9,199 nt of DNA from CBDULQ01 sp965368115 (GCA_965368115.1 CBDULQ010000152.1:1-9199); one strand, 5' to 3'. Shown: positions 1-7,426, counted from the stretch's first letter. The notes: generated by a model not told the origin, from the letters alone. Translations and numbers: made by a program.

Positions 1-643
1 GACCCAGCACATGATTGATCGCCTCCACCATACGCTTGGCGGTGGTGAAATCACTGCGATGCAGATTCAGCACCACCTTGTCCATATTGGCGAAGGGATT
101 GGGTACAGCGCGCTCCACCAGCGCACCGCTGGGAATACGGCCCACACTGGGTACATTCACCGTCACTTTGGAACCGTCGCTACCGGAAATACCGAAGCCA
201 CCGACGACCAGGTTGCCCTGGGCCATGGCGTACACATTGCCATCGGGACCGCGTAGGGGTGTCATCAACAGACTACCGCCACGCAGACTCTTGGCGTTAC
301 CCAACGAAGATACGGTCACATCAATGCGCTGGCCCGGTTTGCTGAACGGTGGTAATTCAGCATGGATGGCAACAGCGGCAACATTTTTCAGCTGTGGATT
401 GGTGCCGGGCGGCAAGGTTATGCCGTATTGCTGCATCATGTTCTTGAAGCTCTGGATGGTGAAGGGTGTCTGGCTGGTCTGGTCACCGCTACCGTCCAGA
501 CCGACCACCAGGCCGTAACCCACCAGCTGGTTGTCACGAACCCCCGCCACCGAAGCGATATCCTTGATACGCTGGGCAGCCAGCGGCGGACTGCTCAACA
601 GCAGCACGGACAACAGTAGAACGTGTAAGGCGCGCCAAAACAT
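1..643 (-). CDS. flgI: Flagellar P-ring protein FlgI (3' end outside window)
   Basis: FlgI is exported to the periplasm and polymerises into the P-ring, the bushing around the rod at the peptidoglycan layer. The first 214 codons are visible, of about 365 usual for the family, and the frame stays open to the window edge. Residues 1-23 form a Sec signal peptide ([13 protein letters not shown]..., likely cleaved after LAA, before QRIKD). The family hallmark [19 protein letters not shown] follows, then the conserved [17 protein letters not shown] stretch. The ATG at 643 is preceded by GGAG at good spacing and directly by the signal peptide, so the start is secure. A sigma-54 promoter lies about 40 nt upstream. 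The immediate upstream neighbour is a DsrE-family gene rather than flgH, which is unusual. The identity is certain from the sequence; only the C-terminal part is unseen. Confidence 0.97.
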   Translation of the reverse strand, partial: MFWRALHVLLLSVLLLSSPPLAAQRIKDIASVAGVRDNQLVGYGLVVGLDGSGDQTSQTPFTIQSFKNMMQQYGITLPPGTNPQLKNVAAVAIHAELPPFSKPGQRIDVTVSSLGNAKSLRGGSLLMTPLRGPDGNVYAMAQGNLVVGGFGISGSDGSKVTVNVPSVGRIPSGALVERAVPNPFANMDKVVLNLHRSDFTTAKRMVEAINHVLG

Positions 644-684
644 CGGCTTTCTCCAGACGAAATTGATCTATTAGTCTGAATAAA

Positions 685-699
685 GCAAATCAGGGGCCA
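685..699 (-). promoter_or_regulatory. Sigma-54 (RpoN) promoter of flgI
   Basis: On the minus strand the sequence reads TGGCCCCTGATTTGC. It has the invariant GG (-24) and GC (-12) exactly 10 nt apart and matches the TGGCAC-N5-TTGC consensus except for one base of the -24 box. The expected start of transcription is near 673, giving a leader of about 30 nt that contains the flgI ribosome binding site. It lies in the gap between the DsrE-family gene and flgI and would give flgI its own flagellar-class control. This is a consensus match; activity is inferred. Confidence 0.72.
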
Positions 700-732
700 A
701 GATATAAAATTCGGCGGAACAACCGGGATCGA

Positions 733-1155
733 TCAGATCTTGATGTAGGAATAACCCTGCTGTTGCAGTTCGATGAGGCGAGCAACGCCGCCCTGTTTGA
801 GATAGGTTACGCCGTCGATCAACTGCTCCGGCGGAAAGTCACGATTTTTCATGGCAATGGAACACACTGAAACCTCGGCGTCCTGATCCAGCATTGCCTT
901 CACCTGTTTATCGGTATTGGATACTTTACCGAAACGGGTCACTGCCGGGCCGTTCACCACGACAACGATATCGACCTGGTCACCATAAGCCTGGCGTATG
1001 TTATTCACATTATTCACCAGCACATGCAGCTTGTGCGGATCGCTCAGATGCAGCACCACCTTAGCCTGGTGACTGGCATACACAGACAGACTGCTGAATA
1101 GAAGCAGGCACAGGGTCAGGAAAGTGAGCGCAACGAAATGACGTTGAATTTTCAT
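733..1155 (-). CDS. Exported DsrE/DsrF-like family protein inserted between flgH and flgI
   Basis: The predicted protein has 140 residues. Residues 1-27 look like a Sec signal peptide (MKIQRH, then a hydrophobic core, cleavage after VYA), leaving a mature domain of about 113 residues, the usual size of a DsrE-type fold. It shows the family pattern: a first strand (AKVVLHLSD), a second strand (VDIVVVVNGPAV), a single cysteine in VSVCSIAM (Cys98), and the C-terminal GGVARLIELQQQGYSYIKI typical of DsrE relatives. DsrE-family proteins include sulfur-relay and sulfur-oxidation proteins with a reactive cysteine at this place; many exported members have no known function. The ATG at 1155 was chosen because it begins a clean signal peptide; the frame extends upstream to a TTG at 1200 but that would overlap the terminator tail. 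No good Shine-Dalgarno is seen for either start. An intrinsic terminator lies just upstream, so the gene probably has its own weak promoter or depends on read-through. No link to flagella is known to me. Confidence 0.82.
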   Translation of the reverse strand: MKIQRHFVALTFLTLCLLLFSSLSVYASHQAKVVLHLSDPHKLHVLVNNVNNIRQAYGDQVDIVVVVNGPAVTRFGKVSNTDKQVKAMLDQDAEVSVCSIAMKNRDFPPEQLIDGVTYLKQGGVARLIELQQQGYSYIKI

Positions 1156-1186
1156 ATCGCATATACATAGCACAGTCTTTGTCGTT

Positions 1187-1200
1187 TTGTGGCTCCACAA
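1187..1200. repeat. 14-bp inverted repeat upstream of the DsrE-family gene
   Basis: The plus strand reads TTGTGGCTCCACAA: two perfect 6-bp arms around a 2-nt centre. It lies immediately after the T-tract of the flgH terminator and 32 nt before the chosen start of the DsrE-family gene. Its position would suit an operator for that gene, but no regulator is recognised and chance is possible. Confidence 0.35.
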
Positions 1201-1226
1201 TAAAAATGGCCCGCACGAGGCGGGCC
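1201..1226 (-). terminator. Intrinsic terminator after flgH
   Basis: In the minus-strand direction the sequence has GGCCCGC, a 5-nt loop CTCGT, and GCGGGCC, a perfect 7-bp GC stem (1208-1226), followed at once by ATTTTTA. It lies 58 nt past the flgH stop codon and is oriented to stop transcripts coming from flgBCDEFGH before the DsrE-family gene and flgI. Confidence 0.82.
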
Positions 1227-1283
1227 GGGGTACTACAAGTGGCTGAGAGAAGGCGTATTCAGGAAAGACCTGTTAACAGGGCC

Positions 1284-1961
1284 CTAAAATGGCCACCACT
1301 TGCCGTTAAAGAATTTGGTCAACCAGCCCTGCTCGTTACTGTCGGCGAGGAACCCTTCCCCGCTGTAAGCAATTTGCGCATCGGCCAGTTTACCGGATTC
1401 AATGGTATTTTCAGGACTGACATCCTGCGGACGAATCACACCGGCAATGCGGATGTATTCCTTGCCCTTGTTCAGGGTCAACCACTTCTCGCCCTGCACC
1501 ACCATATTGTTGTTGGGCAGGATATCGACCACGGTAACGGTAATCTCGCCGCTCAGGCTGTTGCTCTGACTGCTGTCCGCCTCACCGGTAAATTCACGCG
1601 TCGGTGCGATGTCGGCATTCAACAGGGTATTGCCGTTGTGGGTCGGCGTTACACCCAGGATACTCGGCACATCGAAGCTGACGCTATCGTCTTTTGCTGT
1701 CGACGTGGCTGCGGTTTTGCTGGCGCTGGTCTGTTCCTGCAGAATCACCGTCAGCACATCACCGATGCGATAGGGTTTCGGATCCTCGAACAGGGAAATA
1801 CTGCGCGCCTGATACAGGGAACCATTGTCATAATTGGGTTTGGGTGCCGGCACCGGACGCACCAGGGGTTCGAACTCGGTCAGCTCCGGCGGATTGGTGG
1901 CACAACCGGACAACAGGCTCATCAACGCCAGCAGCACCAGTAAAAATCGTGTTTTAAACAT
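1284..1961 (-). CDS. flgH: Flagellar L-ring lipoprotein FlgH
   Basis: FlgH is an outer-membrane lipoprotein that forms the L-ring, the rod bushing in the outer membrane, stacked on the FlgI P-ring. From the ATG at 1961 the protein has 225 residues, normal for the family. The signal peptide ends in a lipobox (LMSLLSG followed by Cys20). Family marks include SLFEDPKPYRIGDVLTV, GEITVTVVDILPNNNMVVQG, RIAGVIRPQDVSPENTI and the terminal GWLTKFFNGKWWPF. Another in-frame ATG lies two codons upstream at 1967, but the GAGGAG ribosome site would be only 2 nt away from it and sits 8 nt from the ATG at 1961, so the second is preferred. It starts 24 nt after flgG and is the last gene before an intrinsic terminator. 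The next gene is not flgI, as is usual. Confidence 0.96.
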   Translation of the reverse strand: MFKTRFLLVLLALMSLLSGCATNPPELTEFEPLVRPVPAPKPNYDNGSLYQARSISLFEDPKPYRIGDVLTVILQEQTSASKTAATSTAKDDSVSFDVPSILGVTPTHNGNTLLNADIAPTREFTGEADSSQSNSLSGEITVTVVDILPNNNMVVQGEKWLTLNKGKEYIRIAGVIRPQDVSPENTIESGKLADAQIAYSGEGFLADSNEQGWLTKFFNGKWWPF

Positions 1962-1985
1962 GATCATATCTCCTCAACCGGATGC

Positions 1986-2771
1986 CTACAGGTTGTTGTT
2001 GACGTACTGCAACATGGCGTCGGTGGTGGAAATGACTTTTGAATTCATTTCATAGGCGCGTTGGGTTTCGATCATATTGACCAGTTCTTCCACCACGTTC
2101 ACGTTGGAAGATTCCAGTGAACCGGAGGTCAATGTGCCGAGCCCGTTCAATCCGGGTGTACCGGTTTGCGGCGCACCGCTGGATGCGGTTTCAACGAACA
2201 GATTGTCGCCGATCGGCTGCAGGCCGGTGGGATTGATGAAATCAACGGTCTGGATGTTACCGACCTGGGTCGGTGAAGTGGAACCACTGGTCAGTACCGA
2301 CACGGTGCCGTCCTGTCCGATGGTAACACTCAAAGCGTTTTGCGGAATGGTAATACCCGGCTGCAACTGGTAACCATTGGCGGTGACCATCTGACCATTG
2401 GCGTCGACCTGGAATGCACCGTCACGGGTATAACCCAGGGTACCGTCGGGACGCAGTATCTGGAAAAAGCCACGACCTTCGATCGCCATGTCCAGGGGAT
2501 TACCGGTTTGCACGATGTTGCCCTGGGTATGCAATTTTTCGGTGGCAACGATACGCACACCGGTGCCCAGTGACATCCCGGATGGTGCCAGCGTGTCCTG
2601 TGACGTTTGTCCGCCAACCTGGCGAATGTTCTGATAAATCAGGTCTTCGAATACCGCCTGGTCACGTTTGAAACCGGTGGTGTTAACGTTGGCCAGGTTA
2701 TTGGAAATCACCGACATGCGCGTTTGCTGCGCATCAAGACCGGTTTTGGAAATCCACAATGCAGGGTTCAT
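1986..2771 (-). CDS. flgG: Flagellar distal rod protein FlgG
   Basis: FlgG forms the distal part of the flagellar rod that passes through the P- and L-rings; it is exported by the flagellar type III apparatus and has no cleaved signal. The 261 residues match the family length. The N-terminal rod-family motif is at residues 21-36 ([16 protein letters not shown]), the middle has [16 protein letters not shown] and [16 protein letters not shown], and the C-terminal helix has [21 protein letters not shown]. The start has GGAGAG about 6 nt upstream and follows the flgF stop by 14 nt, which fits translation within one operon. Nothing odd is seen. Confidence 0.98.
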   Translation of the reverse strand: MNPALWISKTGLDAQQTRMSVISNNLANVNTTGFKRDQAVFEDLIYQNIRQVGGQTSQDTLAPSGMSLGTGVRIVATEKLHTQGNIVQTGNPLDMAIEGRGFFQILRPDGTLGYTRDGAFQVDANGQMVTANGYQLQPGITIPQNALSVTIGQDGTVSVLTSGSTSPTQVGNIQTVDFINPTGLQPIGDNLFVETASSGAPQTGTPGLNGLGTLTSGSLESSNVNVVEELVNMIETQRAYEMNSKVISTTDAMLQYVNNNL

Positions 2772-2785
2772 AATCTCTCTCCAGA

Positions 2786-3526
2786 TTAACTGCTGCGTAA
2801 CAGACGCGCAGAGACTTCATCGTTTTCTTTTGCAGTGGTCATCAGCTTGACGTTGGCTTCGAACTGACGCGCGTTGTTAATCAGATCGACCAGTTCAGCG
2901 ACTGCATTGACGTTACTGTGTTCCAGTACGCCGGAGGCCAGGGTGACATCGGCGGCTGGCGGTGCGAGCTGACCGTCTTTCATTCGAAACAGACCGTCCG
3001 GTCCTTTCTGTAATTGATCCACCGGCGGATTCACCAGCTTGATGCGATCCACCACTGCCAGTGCATTCACCGCCTGACCGACCGGCACAGTACTGATCGA
3101 ACCATCGGCACCAATCTCGATTTTTTCCGATTGCGGAATAATGATCGGTCCGCCGGTGCCGAGCACCGGACGGCCAACGCCGTTGGTGAGCTGACCCAGT
3201 TCATCCAGACGCAGGTCACCGGCGCGGGTGTAGGCTTCGGTACCGTCCGGCGCCTGTACGGCAATCCAGCCATCACCGTTGACAGCGACGTCGAGTTCGC
3301 GATTGGTGGTTGCAAAATTGCCGGCCAGCATGTTGCTGCCGTTCATTTCGAGTTGATTGAACACGCGAGTGTTACGGCCAGGGCCTTCCACGTGCCAGTT
3401 GGTAAAGGTATCCAGGTTAGCCTTGAAACCGATGGTGCTGGCGTTGGCCAGATTGTGGCTGATGGCGTTTTGCGCCTGCATCGCCTGCTTGGCTCCATTC
3501 ATGGCTACGAACAACATCTTATCCAT
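2786..3526 (-). CDS. flgF: Flagellar proximal rod protein FlgF
   Basis: FlgF is one of the proximal rod subunits, exported through the flagellar type III system. It has 246 residues, the normal size. The N-terminus [20 protein letters not shown] and [17 protein letters not shown] (residues 25-41) are the FlgF form of the rod/hook family motif. The middle has [15 protein letters not shown] and [16 protein letters not shown], and the C-terminus has [23 protein letters not shown], which pairs with the N-terminal helix. It is distinguished from FlgG by its start (MDKML) and by the shorter length. A GAGGTG ribosome site is 5 nt before the ATG. It lies between flgE (36-nt gap) and flgG (14-nt gap). 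Confidence 0.97.
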   Translation of the reverse strand: MDKMLFVAMNGAKQAMQAQNAISHNLANASTIGFKANLDTFTNWHVEGPGRNTRVFNQLEMNGSNMLAGNFATTNRELDVAVNGDGWIAVQAPDGTEAYTRAGDLRLDELGQLTNGVGRPVLGTGGPIIIPQSEKIEIGADGSISTVPVGQAVNALAVVDRIKLVNPPVDQLQKGPDGLFRMKDGQLAPPAADVTLASGVLEHSNVNAVAELVDLINNARQFEANVKLMTTAKENDEVSARLLRSS

Positions 3527-3562
3527 TACAGCACCTCGGTTTCATTGCGCCCTCAATCACCA

Positions 3563-4912
3563 TTAACGAATGTTGATAACAGTTTGTGTAATCGCGTTAG
3601 CGGTTTCGATGGCTTTCGAATTGGCCTGGAAATTCCGCTGCGCGGTGATCAACTGCACCAGTTCCGCCGTCAGATCCACGTTGGAGGATTCCAGTGCGCC
3701 GGATTCGATAAGACCGAAATTACCGGTACCCGCTTCACCGGCATTAGCTGCACCGGACTCGGTGGTTTCCACCCAGGTGGTGTTACCGGTCTGCCGTAAT
3801 CCCTGCGGATTATCAAAACGAGCCAGTGCAATCTTGCCCAGTGCAGTCGTCTGGCCATTGGTAAAGGTGGCACGAACCAGACCTTCATCATCCACTTCCA
3901 GGCCGGTCAGTCGACCGGTAGCGAAACCATCCTGATTCAGTGATTGCACAGTGAAAGACCCCTGCGACTCCTGGGTCAACGTGTTGCCCTGATTGGAAAA
4001 GTCGATCACCAGATTGAGGGGTGCTGCACCGTTGGTTAATGTAATCGCATCGAAATCAATGGCACCGGCCACACCACCGAAGGCGGTTGTGGTTGTACCG
4101 TCACCATCCGCATCACCCACGTCGATCACACCGGATGAGTTAAAGTCCAGGGTACCGGGACCGAAACCGGCGCCACCGCCACGGGTCATGGGTGTGCCGT
4201 CCAGCGTCGAACGCACTTCCCAGGTATTGTTCAGGTCGTCGGTCATCACGAAGTACATGGTGAGGATGTGTGAGTTACCCTGCGAATCGAACACGGTAGC
4301 GGAAGTGGAATGATGATAGTTGGTCGGTGACGGTGTCACCGGTGCCGGTCCAGCCAGTTCGGCATCGATACCGGCCACGGCAATCGCCGGTGAAACGGCG
4401 GCCGGGAAGTTCAGGTTGATATCGACCTGAGAAGTCGCCTGGGGCACACCGATGGTATTGGGTACACTCAAGGGAATAGTACTGCTTAAACTGGTCGATG
4501 AAACATTGCCGGTGGTGGCATCCACCGGGAAGACCTGCAGAATCTGTCCGGAGCTGTTGGCGATGTTACCGTTCTGGTCCACATTAAACGCACCGGCGCG
4601 AGTATAGAGCACATCATTACTGGTCTGGTTGGGACGCACCACGAAGAAGCCTTCGCCGGTAATCGCCAGGTCCAGTGTGTTCTCTGTGAACTCCAGGTTG
4701 CCCTGACCGAACTGTTGCGACACATTCGCCAGGCGCACACCGGAGCCGATGGCATTGGAAGAAGTACCCAACGGTGTAGCGGCAAAAATATCGGCAAACT
4801 CGGCACGCGATTCCTTGTAACCGATGGTACCGACGTTGGAGATGTCGTTACTGGTTACCGAAAGATCAGCGGAAGCCGCGTTCAGACCACTGAGGGAAAT
4901 ATTGAATGACAT
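3563..4912 (-). CDS. flgE: Flagellar hook protein FlgE
   Basis: FlgE polymerises into the curved hook, the universal joint between rod and filament. The 449 residues are somewhat longer than the enteric protein (about 400), the extra length being in the surface-exposed middle domains. The conserved N-terminus (MSFNISLSGLNAASADLSVTS, then NDISNVGTIGYK) and C-terminus (ESSNVDLTAELVQLITAQRN, then FQANSKAIETANAITQT) form the core domain. The middle has TLDLAITGEGFFVV (79-92), VLYTRAGAFNVDQNG (101-115) and ATVFDSQGNSHILTMYF (205-221). Residues 255-272 hold an Asp- and Gly-rich stretch (DFNSSGVIDVGDADGDG) resembling calcium-binding loops. GAGGAG is 7 nt before the ATG. It follows flgD, which encodes its assembly cap, by 23 nt. 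Confidence 0.98.
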   Translation of the reverse strand: MSFNISLSGLNAASADLSVTSNDISNVGTIGYKESRAEFADIFAATPLGTSSNAIGSGVRLANVSQQFGQGNLEFTENTLDLAITGEGFFVVRPNQTSNDVLYTRAGAFNVDQNGNIANSSGQILQVFPVDATTGNVSSTSLSSTIPLSVPNTIGVPQATSQVDINLNFPAAVSPAIAVAGIDAELAGPAPVTPSPTNYHHSTSATVFDSQGNSHILTMYFVMTDDLNNTWEVRSTLDGTPMTRGGGAGFGPGTLDFNSSGVIDVGDADGDGTTTTAFGGVAGAIDFDAITLTNGAAPLNLVIDFSNQGNTLTQESQGSFTVQSLNQDGFATGRLTGLEVDDEGLVRATFTNGQTTALGKIALARFDNPQGLRQTGNTTWVETTESGAANAGEAGTGNFGLIESGALESSNVDLTAELVQLITAQRNFQANSKAIETANAITQTVINIR

Positions 4913-4935
4913 GTGTGTACTCCTCGGACTATGCC

Positions 4936-5601
4936 TTACTGAATCTGATTAACCTGACTGAAATTCACCTGACCCAGGTGTTCCAGTTCAACTTGCATGG
5001 GTTGACCTGCGCCGCCCAGCACCAGGCTGGATACATTCGCGTTGATCATGGCTGATTGTGCTTCCGCTTCACCGTAGCGGGTCGCTTCGACTTCGACGCG
5101 ATAACGTCCGGCTTGCGCGGTACCACCATCCAGTGTCGAACCGTCCCAGCGGAACGCCACCAGACCGGTATCCTGTTCACCCAGTTCAACGCGACCGATA
5201 ACCGTGTCATTACTATCGTAAATATTCACCACGACATTGTCGGCACTGGTTTCAAGGTCGACCGCGCCGGCCATGCCGTTAGTGCCCAGATAACCTTCGT
5301 CCATGGTTACCAGCACATCGCGGCCGATCAGATTGGAGGCCTGTAGTGCCTGACTGGATTGCAGACTGCTGGACAGACTGTCGAACGAGGTCAGCAGTTC
5401 GTTGATACCATTGACGGTACCGAACTGCGCCATCTGGGCAAGGAAATCACCGTTATCCATGGGTTCGAGCGGATCCTGGTTGCTGAGCTGAGTGGTCATC
5501 AGTTTCAGAAATTCATCCTGCCCCAGTGACTGGTTATCCTCGGTCTCCGCATCCTGTATCGAACGCAGGCCTGGTAAGTTCTGATAAGGATCGACTTGCA
5601 T
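4936..5601 (-). CDS. flgD: Flagellar hook cap / hook assembly protein FlgD
   Basis: FlgD caps the growing hook and guides FlgE polymerisation, and is removed when the hook is complete. The protein has 221 residues, normal for the family. Residues 27-60 carry the conserved N-terminal domain (LGQDEFLKLMTTQLSNQDPL, then EPMDNGDFLAQMAQF). The rest forms the FlgD Ig-like/tudor region: LIGRDVLV at 91-98, VVVNIYDSNDTVIGRVELG (123-141), then FRWDGSTLDGGTAQAGRYRV, the standard FlgD pattern. A GAGG site lies 8 nt before the ATG. Spacing is 12 nt from flgC and 23 nt to flgE, so it belongs to the same transcript. Confidence 0.97.
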   Translation of the reverse strand: MQVDPYQNLPGLRSIQDAETEDNQSLGQDEFLKLMTTQLSNQDPLEPMDNGDFLAQMAQFGTVNGINELLTSFDSLSSSLQSSQALQASNLIGRDVLVTMDEGYLGTNGMAGAVDLETSADNVVVNIYDSNDTVIGRVELGEQDTGLVAFRWDGSTLDGGTAQAGRYRVEVEATRYGEAEAQSAMINANVSSLVLGGAGQPMQVELEHLGQVNFSQVNQIQ

Positions 5602-5613
5602 GATTTAAACCTC

Positions 5614-6030
5614 TTAACGTCTGCCCAGCTGCAATGTTCTTAACAACAGCTCGCGCGTGGTACTGAGTACTTCGATATTGTTCTGGTAACTGCGGGATGC
5701 GGAAATCATGTCCGCCATTTCTTCCACTGCGTTGATACCGGGGCTGAATACATAACCCTCTTCATTGGCCATCGGATGACCGGGCATGTAGTGCGGGATC
5801 GGAGCAGTATCACTCTCCACGATACGCGCGACACGCACGGTGGACATCGAATCGTCACCACTGACATTATCCAGCACACTCTGGAATACCGGATGACGCG
5901 CCTTGTAAACCTCTTCTTTGCTACCGGCCATGGTTTCGGCATTGGCCACGTTACTGGCCACGGTATTCAGGCGCAGCATCTGTGCACTCATACCCGAACC
6001 GGCGATGTCAAAAATTTTGAATACCGACAT
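5614..6030 (-). CDS. flgC: Flagellar proximal rod protein FlgC
   Basis: FlgC is a proximal rod subunit exported through the flagellar type III apparatus. It has 138 residues, as usual. The start MSVFKIFDIAGSGMSAQMLR and TVASNVANAET (residues 23-33) are the FlgC version of the rod motif. The middle shows VEEVYKARHPVF-like sequence (EEVYKARHPVFQ, 39-50), and the end has EMADMISASRSYQNNIEVL, nearly invariant in the family. Only 2 nt separate it from the flgB stop; its AGGTGA ribosome site lies inside the flgB 3' end, which suggests coupled translation. Confidence 0.97.
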   Translation of the reverse strand: MSVFKIFDIAGSGMSAQMLRLNTVASNVANAETMAGSKEEVYKARHPVFQSVLDNVSGDDSMSTVRVARIVESDTAPIPHYMPGHPMANEEGYVFSPGINAVEEMADMISASRSYQNNIEVLSTTRELLLRTLQLGRR

Positions 6031-6032
6031 GC

Positions 6033-6425
6033 TTATTCACCTGTGAACGCTGATTTCAAACCACTGATACGACGTGACAGGATATCCAGCGTGGTCTGAT
6101 AGCGAATGTTGTTCTCGGCAAACGCGGCTTTTTCTTTCTGCACATCCACCGTGTTATTGTCTGCCGATGCCTGGTCCGGCACACGGTATTCGACATTCTG
6201 TCCGGAGCCGTCACCCGGTATGGCAATATGGCCCGCCTGTGTCGTGCGCAAACTCAGGTGCTCCGACTGTGCGCCCTGCAACACCTTGTTGAAGTCGATA
6301 TCGCGCGCCCGATAATCCGGGGTATCCGCATTGCTGATATTTTCGGCAAGCAACTGGGTACGACGCTCGAACACCAGTAAGGCGTCGTCGTGTATTCCAA
6401 AAGCTCTGTCAAAATTAATCGGCAT
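6033..6425 (-). CDS. flgB: Flagellar proximal rod protein FlgB
   Basis: FlgB is a proximal rod subunit next to the MS-ring and export gate. It has 130 residues, normal for the family. The signature AENISNADTPDYRARDIDF lies at residues 27-45, and the C-terminal helix has AENNIRYQTTLDILSRRISG. A GGAG site is about 6 nt before the ATG. It is the first gene of the rod-hook transcript, placed directly behind a strong sigma-54 promoter, and overlaps nothing upstream. Confidence 0.97.
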   Translation of the reverse strand: MPINFDRAFGIHDDALLVFERRTQLLAENISNADTPDYRARDIDFNKVLQGAQSEHLSLRTTQAGHIAIPGDGSGQNVEYRVPDQASADNNTVDVQKEKAAFAENNIRYQTTLDILSRRISGLKSAFTGE

Positions 6426-6453
6426 GTTGATCTCCGTTGTTGCCAGTTACAAC

Positions 6454-6468
6454 GCAAACCCTGTGCCA
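6454..6468 (-). promoter_or_regulatory. Sigma-54 (RpoN) promoter of the flgBCDEFGH operon
   Basis: The minus strand reads TGGCACAGGGTTTGC, a complete match to the TGGCAC-N5-TTGC consensus with GG and GC exactly 10 nt apart. The predicted transcription start is near 6442, leaving a leader of about 17 nt that holds the flgB ribosome site. An A/T-rich tract (6471-6513) precedes it, as is common for RpoN promoters. In polar-flagellum systems the rod-hook operon is RpoN-dependent through an activator of the FlrC/FleR type; that activator is not in this window. Confidence 0.88.
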
Positions 6469-6513
6469 AAATATTTTTATACGTTTTTTCAGTAACTTAG
6501 AATTTCAACAAGG

Positions 6514-6557
6514 AAAAAAGCGGCGACCGGGCGGCAATATTTGCCGCCGGCGGCAAA
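6514..6557 (-). terminator. Hairpin with T-tract after cheR (triple GGCGGCAA arms)
   Basis: In the minus-strand direction an 8-bp stem GGCGGCAA/TTGCCGCC with a 3-nt loop (6530-6548), extended by two further pairs past a bulge, is followed 7 nt later by TTTTTT (6514-6519). A longer-loop variant using 6520-6524 and 6543-6547 abuts the T-tract. It lies 45 to 90 nt past the cheR stop and before the flgB promoter, so it most likely ends the cheVR transcript. A third arm (6549-6556) allows an alternative fold: 6540-6557 is a perfect 18-bp palindrome, TTTGCCGCCGGCGGCAAA. Confidence 0.6.
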
Positions 6558-6601
6558 GTCTTTTAGAAGCGGCACACAATGGCCGAAGAAGGGAAAAAAG
6601 A

Positions 6602-7426
6602 TCAGGCGCCTTTCAGGCGATAGACGACGCCACTGCTGGCGCGCACCATTTCAAAGGCATCACTGTACTGGGCGATGGACTCGGACGCACCCAGCAATAG
6701 AAAGCCGCGTGGATTCAATGCCGCGGCCATACGTTTGAGAATATCCGCCTTGGATTCAGCGGAAAAATAAATCAGTACATTGCGACAGAATATCACGTCG
6801 AACTTGCCCAGCATGGCATAGCTCTGCATCAGATTACACTCGCGAAAACTGACTCGTGATCGAATGTTGGCATTCACCTGCCAGTGATTGCCGATGGGCG
6901 AAAAATAACGTTGTTTACGCTCTTCAGATAACCCCCTGGCCAGGGCCAGTGGATCATATTTTGCTTCCCGCGCTTCATTGAGAATCGACTGGGAAATATC
7001 AGTCGCCACCACATCGACCTTGAAACCCAGGTTATGCATGGCGAATTCATCGGCGACCATGCTGATCGAATAAGGCTCCTGACCGCTGGAACAGGCCGCC
7101 GACCAGATGCGCACATTGTTTTTCTTCTGCTCACGAAATTCGGAGAAGATGGTCTTGCTGAGGACTTCAAAGGGATAGGTATCGCGGAACCACAGGGTTT
7201 CGTTAGTGGTCATCGCCTCGATGACCCGGGTTTTCAATTGCGACGAACCCGGCGCCTTGAGCCGGTCCACCAGCTCCTGCAGACTGTTCAGCCCATGTTC
7301 ACGTTTCAGGCGCGACAGACGACTGGTGACGAGATAATGTTTGTTCTCGCCCAGCACGATGCCACAGGCCTGTTCCAGAAATTGCTGAAAGCTTTTGTAT
7401 TCTTCGGGTGTAAAAGTTGTGGTCAT
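6602..7426 (-). CDS. cheR: Chemotaxis receptor methyltransferase CheR
   Basis: CheR transfers methyl groups from S-adenosylmethionine to glutamates of chemoreceptors in the cytoplasm, resetting their sensitivity. It has 274 residues, normal for the family. The N-terminal helical domain is at about residues 5-65 (LEQACGIVLGENKHYLVTSR). The catalytic Rossmann-type domain has MTTNETLWFRD (72-82), the SAM-binding loop IWSAACSSGQEPYS (107-120), ATDIS (141-145) and DVIFCRNVLIYF (210-221). The ATG has only a weak ribosome site (TGAG), and the gene starts 49 nt after cheV, so translation may depend on the shared transcript. A terminator-like hairpin follows. All motifs expected for activity are present. 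Confidence 0.97.
   Translation of the reverse strand: MTTTFTPEEYKSFQQFLEQACGIVLGENKHYLVTSRLSRLKREHGLNSLQELVDRLKAPGSSQLKTRVIEAMTTNETLWFRDTYPFEVLSKTIFSEFREQKKNNVRIWSAACSSGQEPYSISMVADEFAMHNLGFKVDVVATDISQSILNEAREAKYDPLALARGLSEERKQRYFSPIGNHWQVNANIRSRVSFRECNLMQSYAMLGKFDVIFCRNVLIYFSAESKADILKRMAAALNPRGFLLLGASESIAQYSDAFEMVRASSGVVYRLKGA

Noticed and set aside
1156..1200. Longer start (TTG at 1200) for the DsrE-family gene
   Set aside because: It would add 15 polar residues before a good signal peptide, abuts the terminator T-tract and has no ribosome binding site.
1269..1280. 12-bp palindrome CCTGTTAACAGG just after flgH
   Set aside because: It has no loop and no T-tract; the real terminator lies 40 nt further on. 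Probably chance.
1179..1943. A 254-codon open frame on the plus strand opposite flgH, and similar long plus-strand frames such as 3014-3799 opposite flgF/flgE
   Set aside because: They lie antisense to clear flagellar genes, have His/Arg/Gly-rich low-quality translations with no recognisable motif, and arise from the codon bias of the real genes.
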